Positions 45,230-53,565 of a DNA stretch of 64,000 nt are shown here, piece by piece. The DNA comes from Paraburkholderia caribensis (lineage in GTDB: Bacteria > Pseudomonadota > Gammaproteobacteria > Burkholderiales > Burkholderiaceae): assembly GCF_002902945.1 (NCBI RefSeq), contig NZ_CP026101.1:62001-126000 (forward strand), written 5' to 3'. The position numbers and the translations under genes were made by a program. Positions within the stretch are counted from its first letter, which is position 1. Every line of letters starts with the position of its first letter. The notes under the pieces were generated by a model that made no database searches, was not told the DNA's origin, and worked only from the letters and a program-made list of their open reading frames with translations.

Positions 45230-45237
45230 GCCGCCGC
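45230..45237. repeat. Target site duplication of the IS66 element (right)
   Basis: GCCGCCGC, identical to 43745-43752. Confidence 0.85.
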
Positions 45238-45934
45238 AAAGAAAAGTAGGCAAAAGAAAGCGGCTCACACCGCCAGCACTTGACGTTTGCCCACGGGCCC
45301 CCAACGTCCCCATCCTTCAGGCGGCAGCGCGCTTGCATAGGTTCGTTGCAAGCGCATCGTTTAAACGCCTCACCCGCTTCGATTACCCGTACCCGGTCAA
45401 GCGGCAGCGAATGGTATGGGCCGCCCAGGTGGCAAACTGTGTGTAGGCCGTGGTGCCTCGCACGCATCACTCCGGACCGATAGCGCACGCGTCCCAGCCG
45501 GTAAGAGCGCCACCCTATACGATGCGACAACCTACACACAGTTTGCCACCTGGGCGGCGGTGGATTGTGTGGTGCGGCGTGCTGCGACGCGGGGTATAGG
45601 AAGCGGGTGAGGCGTACAGAGAGAGCGTTGGCAACGCACGTGGGTCACGTGGTTGCCGTGCGAAGTGTGGGGACGTTGGGGGCCCGTGGGCAGACGTCAA
45701 GCACTGGCGGAGTGAGCCGCTTTCTTTTGCCTACTTTTCTTTGCGGCGGCAAAGAAAAGTAGGTGCCGCCCCGCACAGGGGCGACGCGTGAAGCGAGCTA
45801 ACAATTCGCGGATGCCATCGCAAAGCCCTAAAAAAACCAACCAGCTTGCGCAGCAAAAAGACACCGTCCTCTGAGTCCAGCGCCAAGCCCAAAACCCCAG
45901 AAACAAACCCCTGCCGCGCCGCGAAAAAGAACCG

Positions 45935-47332
45935 CTACCGCCCGCCGTGCGCGAGTTTGGAATGCCTCCGCGAGTACCCAAAATAGACGACCATCCCGAC
46001 CAACAACCAGATCACAAATGCAATCCACGTAACCTTGCTGAGATTGACCATCAGAAACAGACAAGAAGCAACGGCAAGCACAGGCACAACGGGCACGCCA
46101 GGGCACCGAAAAGCCCTCGGTAAATCAGGATGCGTGCGCCGCAGCACGAGCACCGCGATGGACACCATCGAAAAAGCCGCCAGCGTGCCGATATTGATCA
46201 GCTCAGCAAGCACATTAAGCGGCACGAGCGCGCCAATCAGCCCAAACACGATCCCAACGAGCCAGGTCGTCGTAAAAGGAGTAGCAAACCGCGGATGCAC
46301 CTTGGAAAGCGCCGCAGGCAACAACCCATCGCGCGACATCGCGAACATCACACGAGTCTGGCCGTAGGCCATCACAAGAATCACGGTCAACATGCCAAGC
46401 ACTGCACCGAGATCGATAAAACCGGCAACCCAGTTCTGCCCCGCAACCTGCAACGCATACGAGACGGGATGCGAAATACTCGCGAACTGCGCAGACGGCA
46501 CGATCCCCGTCACGACGGCGGCCACCGCGACATACAGCACCGCGCAAACACCGAGCGACGCAATGATCCCGATCGGCAGGTCGCGCTTCGGGTCCTTCAC
46601 TTCCTCGGCCGCCGACGACACCGAATCGAACCCGATAAACGCAAAGAACATCACGGCCGCCGCGCCGAACACACCGCCGATGCCGTTCGGCATGAACGGA
46701 TGCCAGTTCTCCGGCTTCACATGAAACACGCCGACGACGATCACCAGCAACACCACGGTCACCTTGATCGCAACCATCAGATTGTTCACGCGCGTCGATT
46801 CGCGCACGCCGACAGACAGCAGCGTCGTGATCGCCATCATCACGAGAAACGCGGGCAAGTTGAACAGAGTCTCGTGGCCCGGAAGCGCGCCGGGTGCAGC
46901 CGTCAGCGCGACAGGCAGCGCAACGCCGAAGCCCGACAGCAACGATTGCAGATACCCCGACCAGCCGACCGACACCGCCGAAGTCGCAAGCCCATACTCC
47001 AGCATCAGATCCCAGCCGATAATCCACGCAGCCAGCTCGCCGAGCGTCGCGTACGAATACGTGTAGATCGAGCCGGCGACGGGAATGGTGGAGGCGAATT
47101 CCGCATATGCGAGCGCCGCGAAGCCGCACGCAACGGCGGCGATCAGGAACGACAGCATCAGCGCCGGGCCGGCCTGCACCGCGCCCGTGCCCGTCAGCAC
47201 GAAAATCCCGGTGCCGATAATGGCGCCGACGCCGAGAAAGGTGAGATCGAGCGCGCCGAGCGCTTTCTTCAGGCCGGCAGCCTGCGCGCCGGCGATCATG
47301 TGCTCGACGCTCTTTTTGCGAAAGAGGGACAT
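45935..47332 (-). CDS. APC-family amino acid permease
   Basis: A 465-aa transporter with 12-13 predicted helices. The first helices show GVGAIIGTGIFVLTGTGA, the APC substrate-binding glycine motif, and later FFAFIGFDSVSSAAEEVKDPKRDLPIGI, the hallmark of cationic amino acid permeases (YfnA/CAT branch). Start 47332 (MSLFRKKSVEHMI) is preferred over an upstream in-frame start at 47647 that overlaps the regulator gene. A perfect 7-1-7 palindrome lies about 95 bp upstream. Substrate is inferred only as a cationic or neutral amino acid. Confidence 0.9.
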   Translation of the reverse strand: MSLFRKKSVEHMIAGAQAAGLKKALGALDLTFLGVGAIIGTGIFVLTGTGAVQAGPALMLSFLIAAVACGFAALAYAEFASTIPVAGSIYTYSYATLGELAAWIIGWDLMLEYGLATSAVSVGWSGYLQSLLSGFGVALPVALTAAPGALPGHETLFNLPAFLVMMAITTLLSVGVRESTRVNNLMVAIKVTVVLLVIVVGVFHVKPENWHPFMPNGIGGVFGAAAVMFFAFIGFDSVSSAAEEVKDPKRDLPIGIIASLGVCAVLYVAVAAVVTGIVPSAQFASISHPVSYALQVAGQNWVAGFIDLGAVLGMLTVILVMAYGQTRVMFAMSRDGLLPAALSKVHPRFATPFTTTWLVGIVFGLIGALVPLNVLAELINIGTLAAFSMVSIAVLVLRRTHPDLPRAFRCPGVPVVPVLAVASCLFLMVNLSKVTWIAFVIWLLVGMVVYFGYSRRHSKLAHGGR

Positions 47333-47405
47333 TTGGCGGGGTCTCCTGTGAAGCACGCGTGTGGCGCGCCCAATGTCGGGGAAAACCCGCAATTTTAGCG
47401 GAAGT

Positions 47406-47420
47406 GGGCGGGGCCGCCCC
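47406..47420. other. Small GC hairpin in the permease upstream region
   Basis: GGGCGG and CCGCCC pair across a three-base loop region, between the response regulator stop and the permease start. It may be part of a terminator for the minus-strand regulator gene, but no T-run follows. Confidence 0.35.
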
Positions 47421-47427
47421 TCGTGGT

Positions 47428-47442
47428 GCACAACAGTTGTGC
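47428..47442. promoter_or_regulatory. Candidate operator upstream of the amino acid permease
   Basis: GCACAACAGTTGTGC is a perfect 15-bp palindrome (7-1-7) in the 131-bp gap before the permease. Its symmetry suits a dimeric repressor or activator. No regulator gene is adjacent except the two-component pair. Confidence 0.45.
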
Positions 47443-47463
47443 GCAGCGCGCCCGGCGCGCCTG

Positions 47464-48120
47464 TCAGCCCGCCATCGCCGGATTCAGGTCGACGAGGCGG
47501 TTGCTCATCACGTAGAAGGTCAGCTCGGCGTTGTTGCGCAGCTTCATTTTCTCCAGCAGCCGCGTGCGGTAGACACTCACCGTCTTCACCGACAGCGACA
47601 GCGCGTTCGCGATATCCGTCAGCCGCTTGCCCGACGCGAGCATGCACAGCGTCTGGTATTCGCGGTCGGAGAGCTTTTCGTGCGGCAACTGCTCGCCGTC
47701 GAACGATACGTAATCGGCGAGCGCTTCCGCCATCGCCGGGCTCACGTACTTGCGGCCCGCCGCGACCTGCTGGATCGCGGCGATCATCTGCGTGGCGTCG
47801 ACGGTCTTCGACAGATAGCCGGCCGCGCCTGCCTTCAGCGCGCGCACCGCATACTGGTCCTCGCGGTACATCGAAAACATCAGCACGGGAACGCGCGGCA
47901 GCTTGCGCTTCAGACGCTTGAGCACCTCGACGCCGTTCATGTCCGGCAGCGAAATGTCGAGCAGGATCACGTCGTACACGTGCTTCGATGCTTCCATGAG
48001 CACCTCGGTGCCCGTCTGCGCCTCGGCGACGTCGTCGGCGACGCCGCGGTCGATCAGTAGCTGCCGCACGCCCTGTCGAACGATGGCGTGGTCCTCGGCA
48101 ATCAGAATGCGCAGGCTCAT
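47464..48120 (-). CDS. NarL/LuxR-type response regulator
   Basis: A 218-aa regulator. The receiver has ED at residues 9-10, phospho-acceptor Asp55 in VILLDISLPDMNG, and KAGAAGYLSK with the conserved Lys. A LuxR-type helix-turn-helix (about 150-205, LSDREYQTLCMLASGKRLTDIANALSLSVKTVSVYRTRLLEK) follows. It lies 63 bp downstream of its sensor kinase on the same strand. It resembles regulators of the RqpR/NarL group in Burkholderia, but targets are not visible. Confidence 0.92.
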   Translation of the reverse strand: MSLRILIAEDHAIVRQGVRQLLIDRGVADDVAEAQTGTEVLMEASKHVYDVILLDISLPDMNGVEVLKRLKRKLPRVPVLMFSMYREDQYAVRALKAGAAGYLSKTVDATQMIAAIQQVAAGRKYVSPAMAEALADYVSFDGEQLPHEKLSDREYQTLCMLASGKRLTDIANALSLSVKTVSVYRTRLLEKMKLRNNAELTFYVMSNRLVDLNPAMAG

Positions 48121-48183
48121 AACGGGAAGTCAGTGTTCACAAACAGCAGGTTACAAGCGGGCCACGAGCGGTTCACGAGCGGT

Positions 48184-49083
48184 TCACAGACGGATGGCGG
48201 TGCGTCGCGCGCGCGGAGCATTGCCCAGCAAGGCTTTCCACTCGAAGCGCGCGTGCACGGTCGTGCCGCGCGCCTGACCGGCGGACGCGGCGACGCGCAA
48301 TTCGCCGTCGAACGCGTTGCAGCGCGCGCGCATGCCCGCCAGCCCGAACTGGCGCTCGTCCTGTCCGGCGTGCGCGGGAATGCCGACGCCGTCGTCGCTG
48401 ACGACGATGCTCAGATGCTGCGCGGTGGTTTCGATGCGCATGTCGGCCCCCGACGCGCGCGCGTGCTTGGCGACGTTGTTCAGCGCTTCCTGGGCGACGC
48501 GGAACACAGCCAGCGATGCATCGGCGGACAGGCGCGTCAGGCGGGCGTCGGCGGCGCACACGAAGCTCATGCGCAGGCCGGTGCGTGTGGCGAAGCTGTT
48601 GGTCCAGTGCGACAGCGCGCTGACGATGCCCTTGTCGAGCGTCGGCGAGTGCAGGTCGCCGACGGCCTGTTGCGCCGCTTCGGTGACGGCGTCGAGCGAA
48701 CGCTGCGCGGTGGCGAGGGCGGCGGTGCATTGGGACGGGGCATCGGCGGGCAGCCAGGTTTCGACGCCCGCGAGCGCGAAGCGCGCGGCCGTCAGTTCGG
48801 CGCCGAGGCTGTCATGCAGTTCCTGCGCGACATGGCGGCGCGTGGTTTCCTGCGTGCGCATCAGTTCGGACGCCAGCTCGCGCACGCGCGCCTGCAAACG
48901 CGCGAGTTCGTCGCTGGATGCTGTACGCGCCGTGGCGTCGGCAGTGGCGTCCGGGTTGGCGTGGTTTGAGATCGCGGCTTTGCTGGAGCGGCGGCGGGCA
49001 GACGCACTGGATGCGCGCGTGGCATCGCTTGCGCGACCAGCCGCGCCGTGCACATGCATCGGCACTACGATCGACGAATCCAT
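48184..49083 (-). CDS. Sensor histidine kinase (HisKA_3 type) without a sensor domain
   Basis: About 299 aa from the ATG at 49083 (MDSSIVVPMH); an in-frame ATG at 49185 would give 333 aa. A low-complexity N-terminus of ~55 residues leads to a coiled coil (about 58-80) and the DHp motif ETTRRHVAQELHDSLGAELTAAR (phospho-His90). A GHKL ATPase domain follows with FRVAQEALNNVAKHARAS (N box) and VVSDDGVGIP (G1). No transmembrane helix or input domain is present, so it is cytosolic and its signal may come through a partner or the N-terminus. Confidence 0.88.
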   Translation of the reverse strand: MDSSIVVPMHVHGAAGRASDATRASSASARRRSSKAAISNHANPDATADATARTASSDELARLQARVRELASELMRTQETTRRHVAQELHDSLGAELTAARFALAGVETWLPADAPSQCTAALATAQRSLDAVTEAAQQAVGDLHSPTLDKGIVSALSHWTNSFATRTGLRMSFVCAADARLTRLSADASLAVFRVAQEALNNVAKHARASGADMRIETTAQHLSIVVSDDGVGIPAHAGQDERQFGLAGMRARCNAFDGELRVAASAGQARGTTVHARFEWKALLGNAPRARRTAIRL

Positions 49084-49185
49084 GGCGCTGCTCACGAAAC
49101 GACTCGGCCGGCGCCACAGCGACGCATCGGCAGCATGTAGACGGAAGAACGCATGCGAACCCTGACCCCCAGATATGTCCGTCAC

Positions 49186-49503
49186 AGGAACTATCTCGAC
49201 GGAAAAACGCTACGTCGGGACGTAACGAAATTTACATTCTGTAACAAATAGAAGACAGTATTGTTAATAGTCTGTCAAATGCTGCTGCGCTGGGATCATA
49301 TCTTAAAAAAAGAAAAAATGCCCGTCCATCTTGGCTTGCAGCGCAAAATTCACGCAATAGTCGAGGCGGCCGCTACAGCTTATGTCGGACAAATTCCTAC
49401 ATGCAAGGTTATTCAATAGCCATTGAATTTGTAACGCGATATCCGGCTGGACATGGGCGCGTCCAGGCTCGATCCGCCAACCGCTCCGCGCAGTCTGACG
49501 CGC
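49186..49503. other. AT-rich intergenic region upstream of the sensor kinase
   Basis: About 320 bp, AT-richer than its surroundings. TAACAAATAGAAGACAGTATTGTTAATA near 49238-49266 could hold the kinase promoter on the minus strand. No gene or repeat was recognised. Confidence 0.45.
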
Positions 49504-49540
49504 CAAAAGAAAAAACCGGAGCGCGAAGGCTCCGGTTTCG
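49504..49540 (-). terminator. Terminator of fpr
   Basis: On the minus strand AACCGGAGC/GCTCCGGTT (9 bp, six-base loop) is followed by TTTTTTCTTTTGG. It lies about 60 bp after the fpr stop. Confidence 0.85.
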
Positions 49541-49597
49541 GGTGTTGCGGCGTGCGCGCGCGTCGTCGACGCGGCGCCAGCGCGTGTGGGCGCAGTC

Positions 49598-50368
49598 TTA
49601 GCCGACGAACGCTTTCTCGACGACGTAGTGGCCGGGATTATTGTTGCTGCCTTCCTGGAAGCCCAGGCTGTCGAGCAGTTCACGCGTGTCGCGCAGCATG
49701 TGCGGGCTGCCGCAGAGCATCACGCGGTCGTTTTCGAGCGAGAAGTGCGGCAGGTCGAGATCTTCGAAGAGCTTCTTCGTTTCGATGAGATCGGTGATGC
49801 GGCCGCGGTTCGCGAAGTGCTCGCGCGTGACGGTCGGGTAATACACCAGCTTTTCCTGGATCAGCTCGCCGATGTGCTCGTGCGCCGGGAGGTGGTCCGT
49901 GATGTATTCCTTGTAGGCCAGTTCGTCGACGAAACGGCAGGTGTGCGTCAGCACGACGCGCTCGTAGCGGTCATAGACGTCCGGGTCCTTGATGATCGAC
50001 ATGAAGGGTGCGAGGCCCGTGCCGGTGGACAGCAGCCACAGCGTCTTGCCGGGCAGCAGGTTGTCGGCCATCAGCGTGCCCGTCGGCTTCTTGCCGATCA
50101 GGACCTGGTCGCCGACCTTCAGATGCTGGAGGCGCGACGTCAGCGGGCCGTCCTGCACCTTGATGCTCAGGAATTCGAGGTTCTCTTCGTAGTTGGCGCT
50201 AGCCATGCTGTATGCACGGATCAGCGGCTTGCCGTCGACTTCGAGGCCGACCATCGTGAACTGGCCATTTTCGAAGCGGAACGACGCGTCGCGCGTGCAG
50301 GTGAAGCTGAAAAGCGTATCGGTCCAGTGGTGGACGCTCAGGACGGTTTGTGGATTCAGGTTGCTCAT
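49598..50368 (-). CDS. fpr: Ferredoxin-NADP reductase Fpr
   Basis: The 256-aa flavoprotein transfers electrons between NADPH and ferredoxin/flavodoxin in redox and iron-sulfur metabolism. FAD-binding motif RAYSMAS (51-57), the NADP-binding STGTGLAPFMSIIKDP and the C-terminal NNNPGHYVVEKAFVG are all typical of bacterial subclass-I FNR. Start MSNLNPQTVLSV fixes the length. No neighbouring redox partner is seen; a SoxR- or FinR-type regulator is not adjacent. Confidence 0.94.
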   Translation of the reverse strand: MSNLNPQTVLSVHHWTDTLFSFTCTRDASFRFENGQFTMVGLEVDGKPLIRAYSMASANYEENLEFLSIKVQDGPLTSRLQHLKVGDQVLIGKKPTGTLMADNLLPGKTLWLLSTGTGLAPFMSIIKDPDVYDRYERVVLTHTCRFVDELAYKEYITDHLPAHEHIGELIQEKLVYYPTVTREHFANRGRITDLIETKKLFEDLDLPHFSLENDRVMLCGSPHMLRDTRELLDSLGFQEGSNNNPGHYVVEKAFVG

Positions 50369-50889
50369 GGCTTCTTCGATGGTGCGAAATCAAGGTCGGC
50401 CACATAAAAGCGGGGCCGGCACGGCAAAGGCAATGCACCGTCCCGAACCGGAAGCGACCCGGGAATGATGCGCAATCCGCTATTTTACCGCGTTCCGCGC
50501 CGGGCATTGCCGCAGCGGGTCGAACGGTGAATGTGGTCTGTCAAGCTGGTTATCAAGCGCCGGCGCGGCTGTCGTCCGGTTTTCCCGGAACGGCTAACTG
50601 CGGCGCGGCATGGGTGTACTGCTGGGGTGTGCGGCGCTGGGTCTGTGCCCGGATGACCCTACGAAAACCCACGCGGGTCTTGCCCTACGGGTCTAGCCCA
50701 TCTGCGACGGGCGTTCGGGCCGTTGCCGCTTGACCGGCTTTCGCCCGTCGATCATCGGGCGATGGCAGCCGTCAACGAAAACAGGCGCTGGTAGGCGCTA
50801 TTTCGGGATAATACCGGAAACTTTTCGCGCGCTGCAGCATTGACCCTTCTCGCGAAGCTGGAAAACTTGGCCGCAGAGGCCGCCCGCGC
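50369..50889. other. Intergenic region between lysE-type gene and fpr
   Basis: About 520 bp with no supported gene, repeat or clear hairpin. It should hold the fpr promoter near 50400-50500. Chance frames crossing it have no family signature. Confidence 0.45.
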
Positions 50890-51531
50890 TCAGCTTTCGG
50901 CGGCGAGTTTTGCGCCGAGGCCGACGAGCAGTGCGCCGCACACGCCGTCGATTGGCCGGCGCAGGCGTCGGTAGCCGCGTTGCGTGCGCTCCGTCGCGAA
51001 CATCAGTGCGACGCTGCCGTACCAGCCTACCGACATCATTCCGATCATCGCGAGCGCGACGCCGTAGAACCACAGCGGCGGGTGCGCTGGGAAGAGCGTC
51101 GCGAAGATGCTGGTCCAGAACGCGCAGGATTTCGGATTTGTCAGACACGTGAGCATGCCCGTGCGCCATGCGCGGAAATGGGCGCCGCGGTCGTTGGCGG
51201 GCGGCGTTTCGACGTTCACGACGATGGTTTCGCCGCGTTTCGTGCTTGCCCATACGAGCTTGATGCCGAACCACACCAGGTAGATCGCGCCCGCGATGCG
51301 AATGCCGTTGTACAGCCAGTCGATGCGTTGCAGCACGGTCGCGAAGCCTAGCATTGCGAGCGAGGCCCAGACGGTCGAGCCTGTGCCGACGCCCAGCGCG
51401 GATGCCGCGCCCAGCCCGCGCCTTCCCGCCAGCGACAGTTGCGTGATCATGAAGAAGTTGGGACCGGGACTGATCAGCGCGATCAGGTAGACGAGGGCGA
51501 TTTGCAGCAGGATCGGCAGGTAGTGATGCAT
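50890..51531 (-). CDS. LysE/RhtB-family amino acid exporter
   Basis: A 213-aa inner-membrane exporter with five to six helices. The N-terminus has YLIALISPGPNFFMITQLSLAGRRGLGAASALGVGTGS, the LysE/RhtB signature with the conserved PGP, and a central helix-turn FRAWRTGMLTCLTNPKSCAFW is also typical. These proteins expel amino acids or homoserine lactones. No ArgP/LysG-type regulator is adjacent. Its terminator region runs into repeat-rich DNA only on the opposite side. Confidence 0.9.
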   Translation of the reverse strand: MHHYLPILLQIALVYLIALISPGPNFFMITQLSLAGRRGLGAASALGVGTGSTVWASLAMLGFATVLQRIDWLYNGIRIAGAIYLVWFGIKLVWASTKRGETIVVNVETPPANDRGAHFRAWRTGMLTCLTNPKSCAFWTSIFATLFPAHPPLWFYGVALAMIGMMSVGWYGSVALMFATERTQRGYRRLRRPIDGVCGALLVGLGAKLAAES

Positions 51532-51699
51532 GGCGACGGTTTGCCGCGCTGGGCGGCGGGGCGTTTGAGGGAAGAGGGCGAAAGAAACCGCGATGTTACT
51601 CTGGGGCGGGGTTGGTTTGACCGTCGGTCAGGCGCAGCTGTGCGATACGGTTTGCGTCGTCCTGCGGGGGGCTTTGCATTGGCATACGCGTGATGACTC

Positions 51700-51793
51700 T
51701 GCGCTGGTGTCCTTGGGTTGCCTTTGCTTTCGCTGACATCCGCGATTTGTTAGCGTGCTTCGCGTGTCGCAGTTTGGTGTTTTGGGCTTTGCG
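51700..51793. repeat. Partial end of the palindromic element beside copy C
   Basis: GACATCCGCGATTTGTTAGC and the following ~40 bp repeat the outer end of the 657-bp element, then ~27 bp of spacer similar to that beside copy B lead into copy C. It looks like a solo end or a nested, decayed copy. Confidence 0.55.
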
Positions 51794-52450
51794 CTGGCAT
51801 CCGCTCTACGTTAGCTCGCTTCAAGCGTCGCCCCTGTGCGGGGCGGCACCTACTTTTCTTTGCCGCCGCAAAGAAAAGTAGGCAAAAGAAAGCGGCTCAC
51901 ACCGCCAATTCTTGACGTTTACCCACGGGCCCCCAACGTCCCCACACTTCACACGCCAGTGCCGTGCTTAGTGCCCGTTGCCAACGCTTCGAATGAACGC
52001 CTCACCCGCTTCGAATTCCCGTAGCCGTGTAAGCGGCAGCGAATGGTATGTGCCGCCCAGGTGGCAAACTGTGTGTAGGTTGTCGCGTCGTATGGCTTGG
52101 CGCTCTTACAGGGTGGGACGCATGCGCTATCGGTCCGGAGTGGTGCGCGTATGGCGCGAATGCCGACACACAGTTTGCCACCTGGGCGGCGGTGAGCTGT
52201 CTGGCGCGGCGTGCTGAAACACGGGTGGGTGAAGCGGGTGAGGCGCTCATTCAGCGCGCTGGCAACGAGCACGGGTCACGTGATTGCCGTGTGAAGTGTA
52301 AGACCCTTTGGGGGCCCTCAGGCAAGAACTAGCACTGGCGGTTTGAGCCGCTTTCTTTTGCCTACTTTTCTTTGCGGCGGCAAAGAAAAGTAGGTGCCGC
52401 CCCGCACAGGGGCGACGCGTGAAGCGAGCTAACAATTCGCGGATGCTAGC
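51794..52450 (-). repeat. 657-bp palindromic element, copy C (inverted)
   Basis: Same ends, terminal hairpin and inner 24-bp inverted pair as copy A, but the ~105-bp core reads as the reverse complement, so the whole unit is in the opposite orientation. It is intact and lies between the exporter gene and the 3' end of the sugar ABC operon. Confidence 0.85.
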
Positions 52451-52508
52451 GCAAAGCTAAAGACGCCACCTGGCGGTGCTCGAAGCACGAAGGCAAATCG
52501 CGGATGCC

Positions 52509-52558
52509 AGCAAAAAGCAAAAAGCAAAAGCAAAAGCAAAAGCAAAAGCAAAAGCAGA
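52509..52558. repeat. Hexanucleotide tandem repeat (AAAAGC)n
   Basis: About seven units of AAAAGC or AAAAAGC follow a partial element end (CGCGGATGCCAGC) and stop 5 bp from the yjfF stop codon. Number of units may vary by slippage. Confidence 0.75.
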
Positions 52559-52563
52559 AAACC

Positions 52564-53544
52564 TCACCCCACCGTTTGCCCCGCGCCCGCCCCCGCCCCC
52601 GTATGCTTCTTCCCCCGCTGCTTCAACACACGCGCCTGCAGCACGATCACCAGCAACAGAAACACGCCCCGTATCACCGACTGCCAATACGCCGACAGGC
52701 TAATAAACCCACGCCCATTCTCAAAGTTCAGCAAATTAAAAACGAGCCCAAGCAACAGCACGCCCGCGATCGTCATCGCGATCGACCCTTCGCCGCCCGT
52801 CAGCAACGTGCCGCCGAGCACCACAGCCGAGATCGCGAACAACTCCCAGCCGACGCCTTCATTCGGTTGCCCCGCGCCAAACTGCGCGGCGAGAATCACG
52901 CCCGCCAACCCCGCTAGCAAGCCGCTCACGGCATACACGGCGACCAGCGTGCGGCTAACATTCAGCCCCATCAGACGCGCCGCTTCCTCGCTGCCGCCGA
53001 TCGCCAGCGAATGCCGGCCAAAGCGCGTGCTGCGCAGCGCGAGCCAGCCCGCGACGGCAGCGGCGAGCGCGATCAGTCCGGGAACCGGCAGGCCGAACAT
53101 ATCGCCCTGGCCGAAGTTCGCGAAGTTCGTATCGGACGAAATCGATACCGCATCGTTTCTGCCGAGCAGCAGCCCGAGCCCGTGCGCGCCGAGGCTCGTC
53201 GCCAGTGTCGTGATGAATGGCAGAATTTTCAGCCGCGTGATGATGATGCCGTTGAGCACGCCGACCAGCAGGCCCGCGCCCACGCCCGCCAGCACGGCAA
53301 CCCAGCCGCCGTACGGGCTCGCCAGCGCGGCCACGACACTCGACATCGCCGCGACCGTGCCGACGGACAGGTCGATGCCGCCCGTAATGATCACGAACGC
53401 CATGCCGACGGAGATCAGCGCGAACATCGAGTTGTAGCGCCAGAAGGACGTGATGTTGTACTCGGATGCGAAATGCTCGTAGCGCACGAGTCCGAGCACG
53501 ATCAGCGCGCCAAGCGCGATCAGGATGGGCAGGTTCTTTTTCAT
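52564..53544 (-). CDS. yjfF: Sugar ABC transporter permease, YjfF type
   Basis: A 326-aa permease of the RbsC/BPD_transp_2 class with about nine helices. Signatures are FALISVGMAFVIITGGIDLSVG, the conserved GGIDLSVG, and VLGGTLLTGGEGS near the end. The Gly/Ala-rich tail (GAGAGAGQTVG) is short and probably flexible. It is last of the ytfQ-R-T-yjfF operon, 21 bp downstream of ytfT. In E. coli this system imports galactofuranose. Confidence 0.9.
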   Translation of the reverse strand: MKKNLPILIALGALIVLGLVRYEHFASEYNITSFWRYNSMFALISVGMAFVIITGGIDLSVGTVAAMSSVVAALASPYGGWVAVLAGVGAGLLVGVLNGIIITRLKILPFITTLATSLGAHGLGLLLGRNDAVSISSDTNFANFGQGDMFGLPVPGLIALAAAVAGWLALRSTRFGRHSLAIGGSEEAARLMGLNVSRTLVAVYAVSGLLAGLAGVILAAQFGAGQPNEGVGWELFAISAVVLGGTLLTGGEGSIAMTIAGVLLLGLVFNLLNFENGRGFISLSAYWQSVIRGVFLLLVIVLQARVLKQRGKKHTGAGAGAGQTVG

Positions 53545-53565
53545 CGGATCGTCTTTTGCAAAGCG

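Larger units (their letters stand above)
43678..45818 (+). repeat. 657-bp palindromic element, copy B, split by IS66
   Basis: The two parts, 43678-43752 and 45238-45818, join at one GCCGCCGC to give a 656-bp element like copies A and C, in the orientation of A. The left part is only the terminal hairpin half. The inner inverted pair (24 bp) brackets the core at about 45420-45560. Confidence 0.85.

Noticed and set aside
50350..50733. A 127-codon plus-strand frame upstream of fpr
   Set aside because: It overlaps the fpr start on the opposite strand, has no domain and no ribosome site.
22074..52450. Possible CRISPR array or phage remnant
   Set aside because: The copies are tens of kilobases apart, are ~657 bp long and are inverted relative to each other; there are no regular spacers, cas genes or phage genes.
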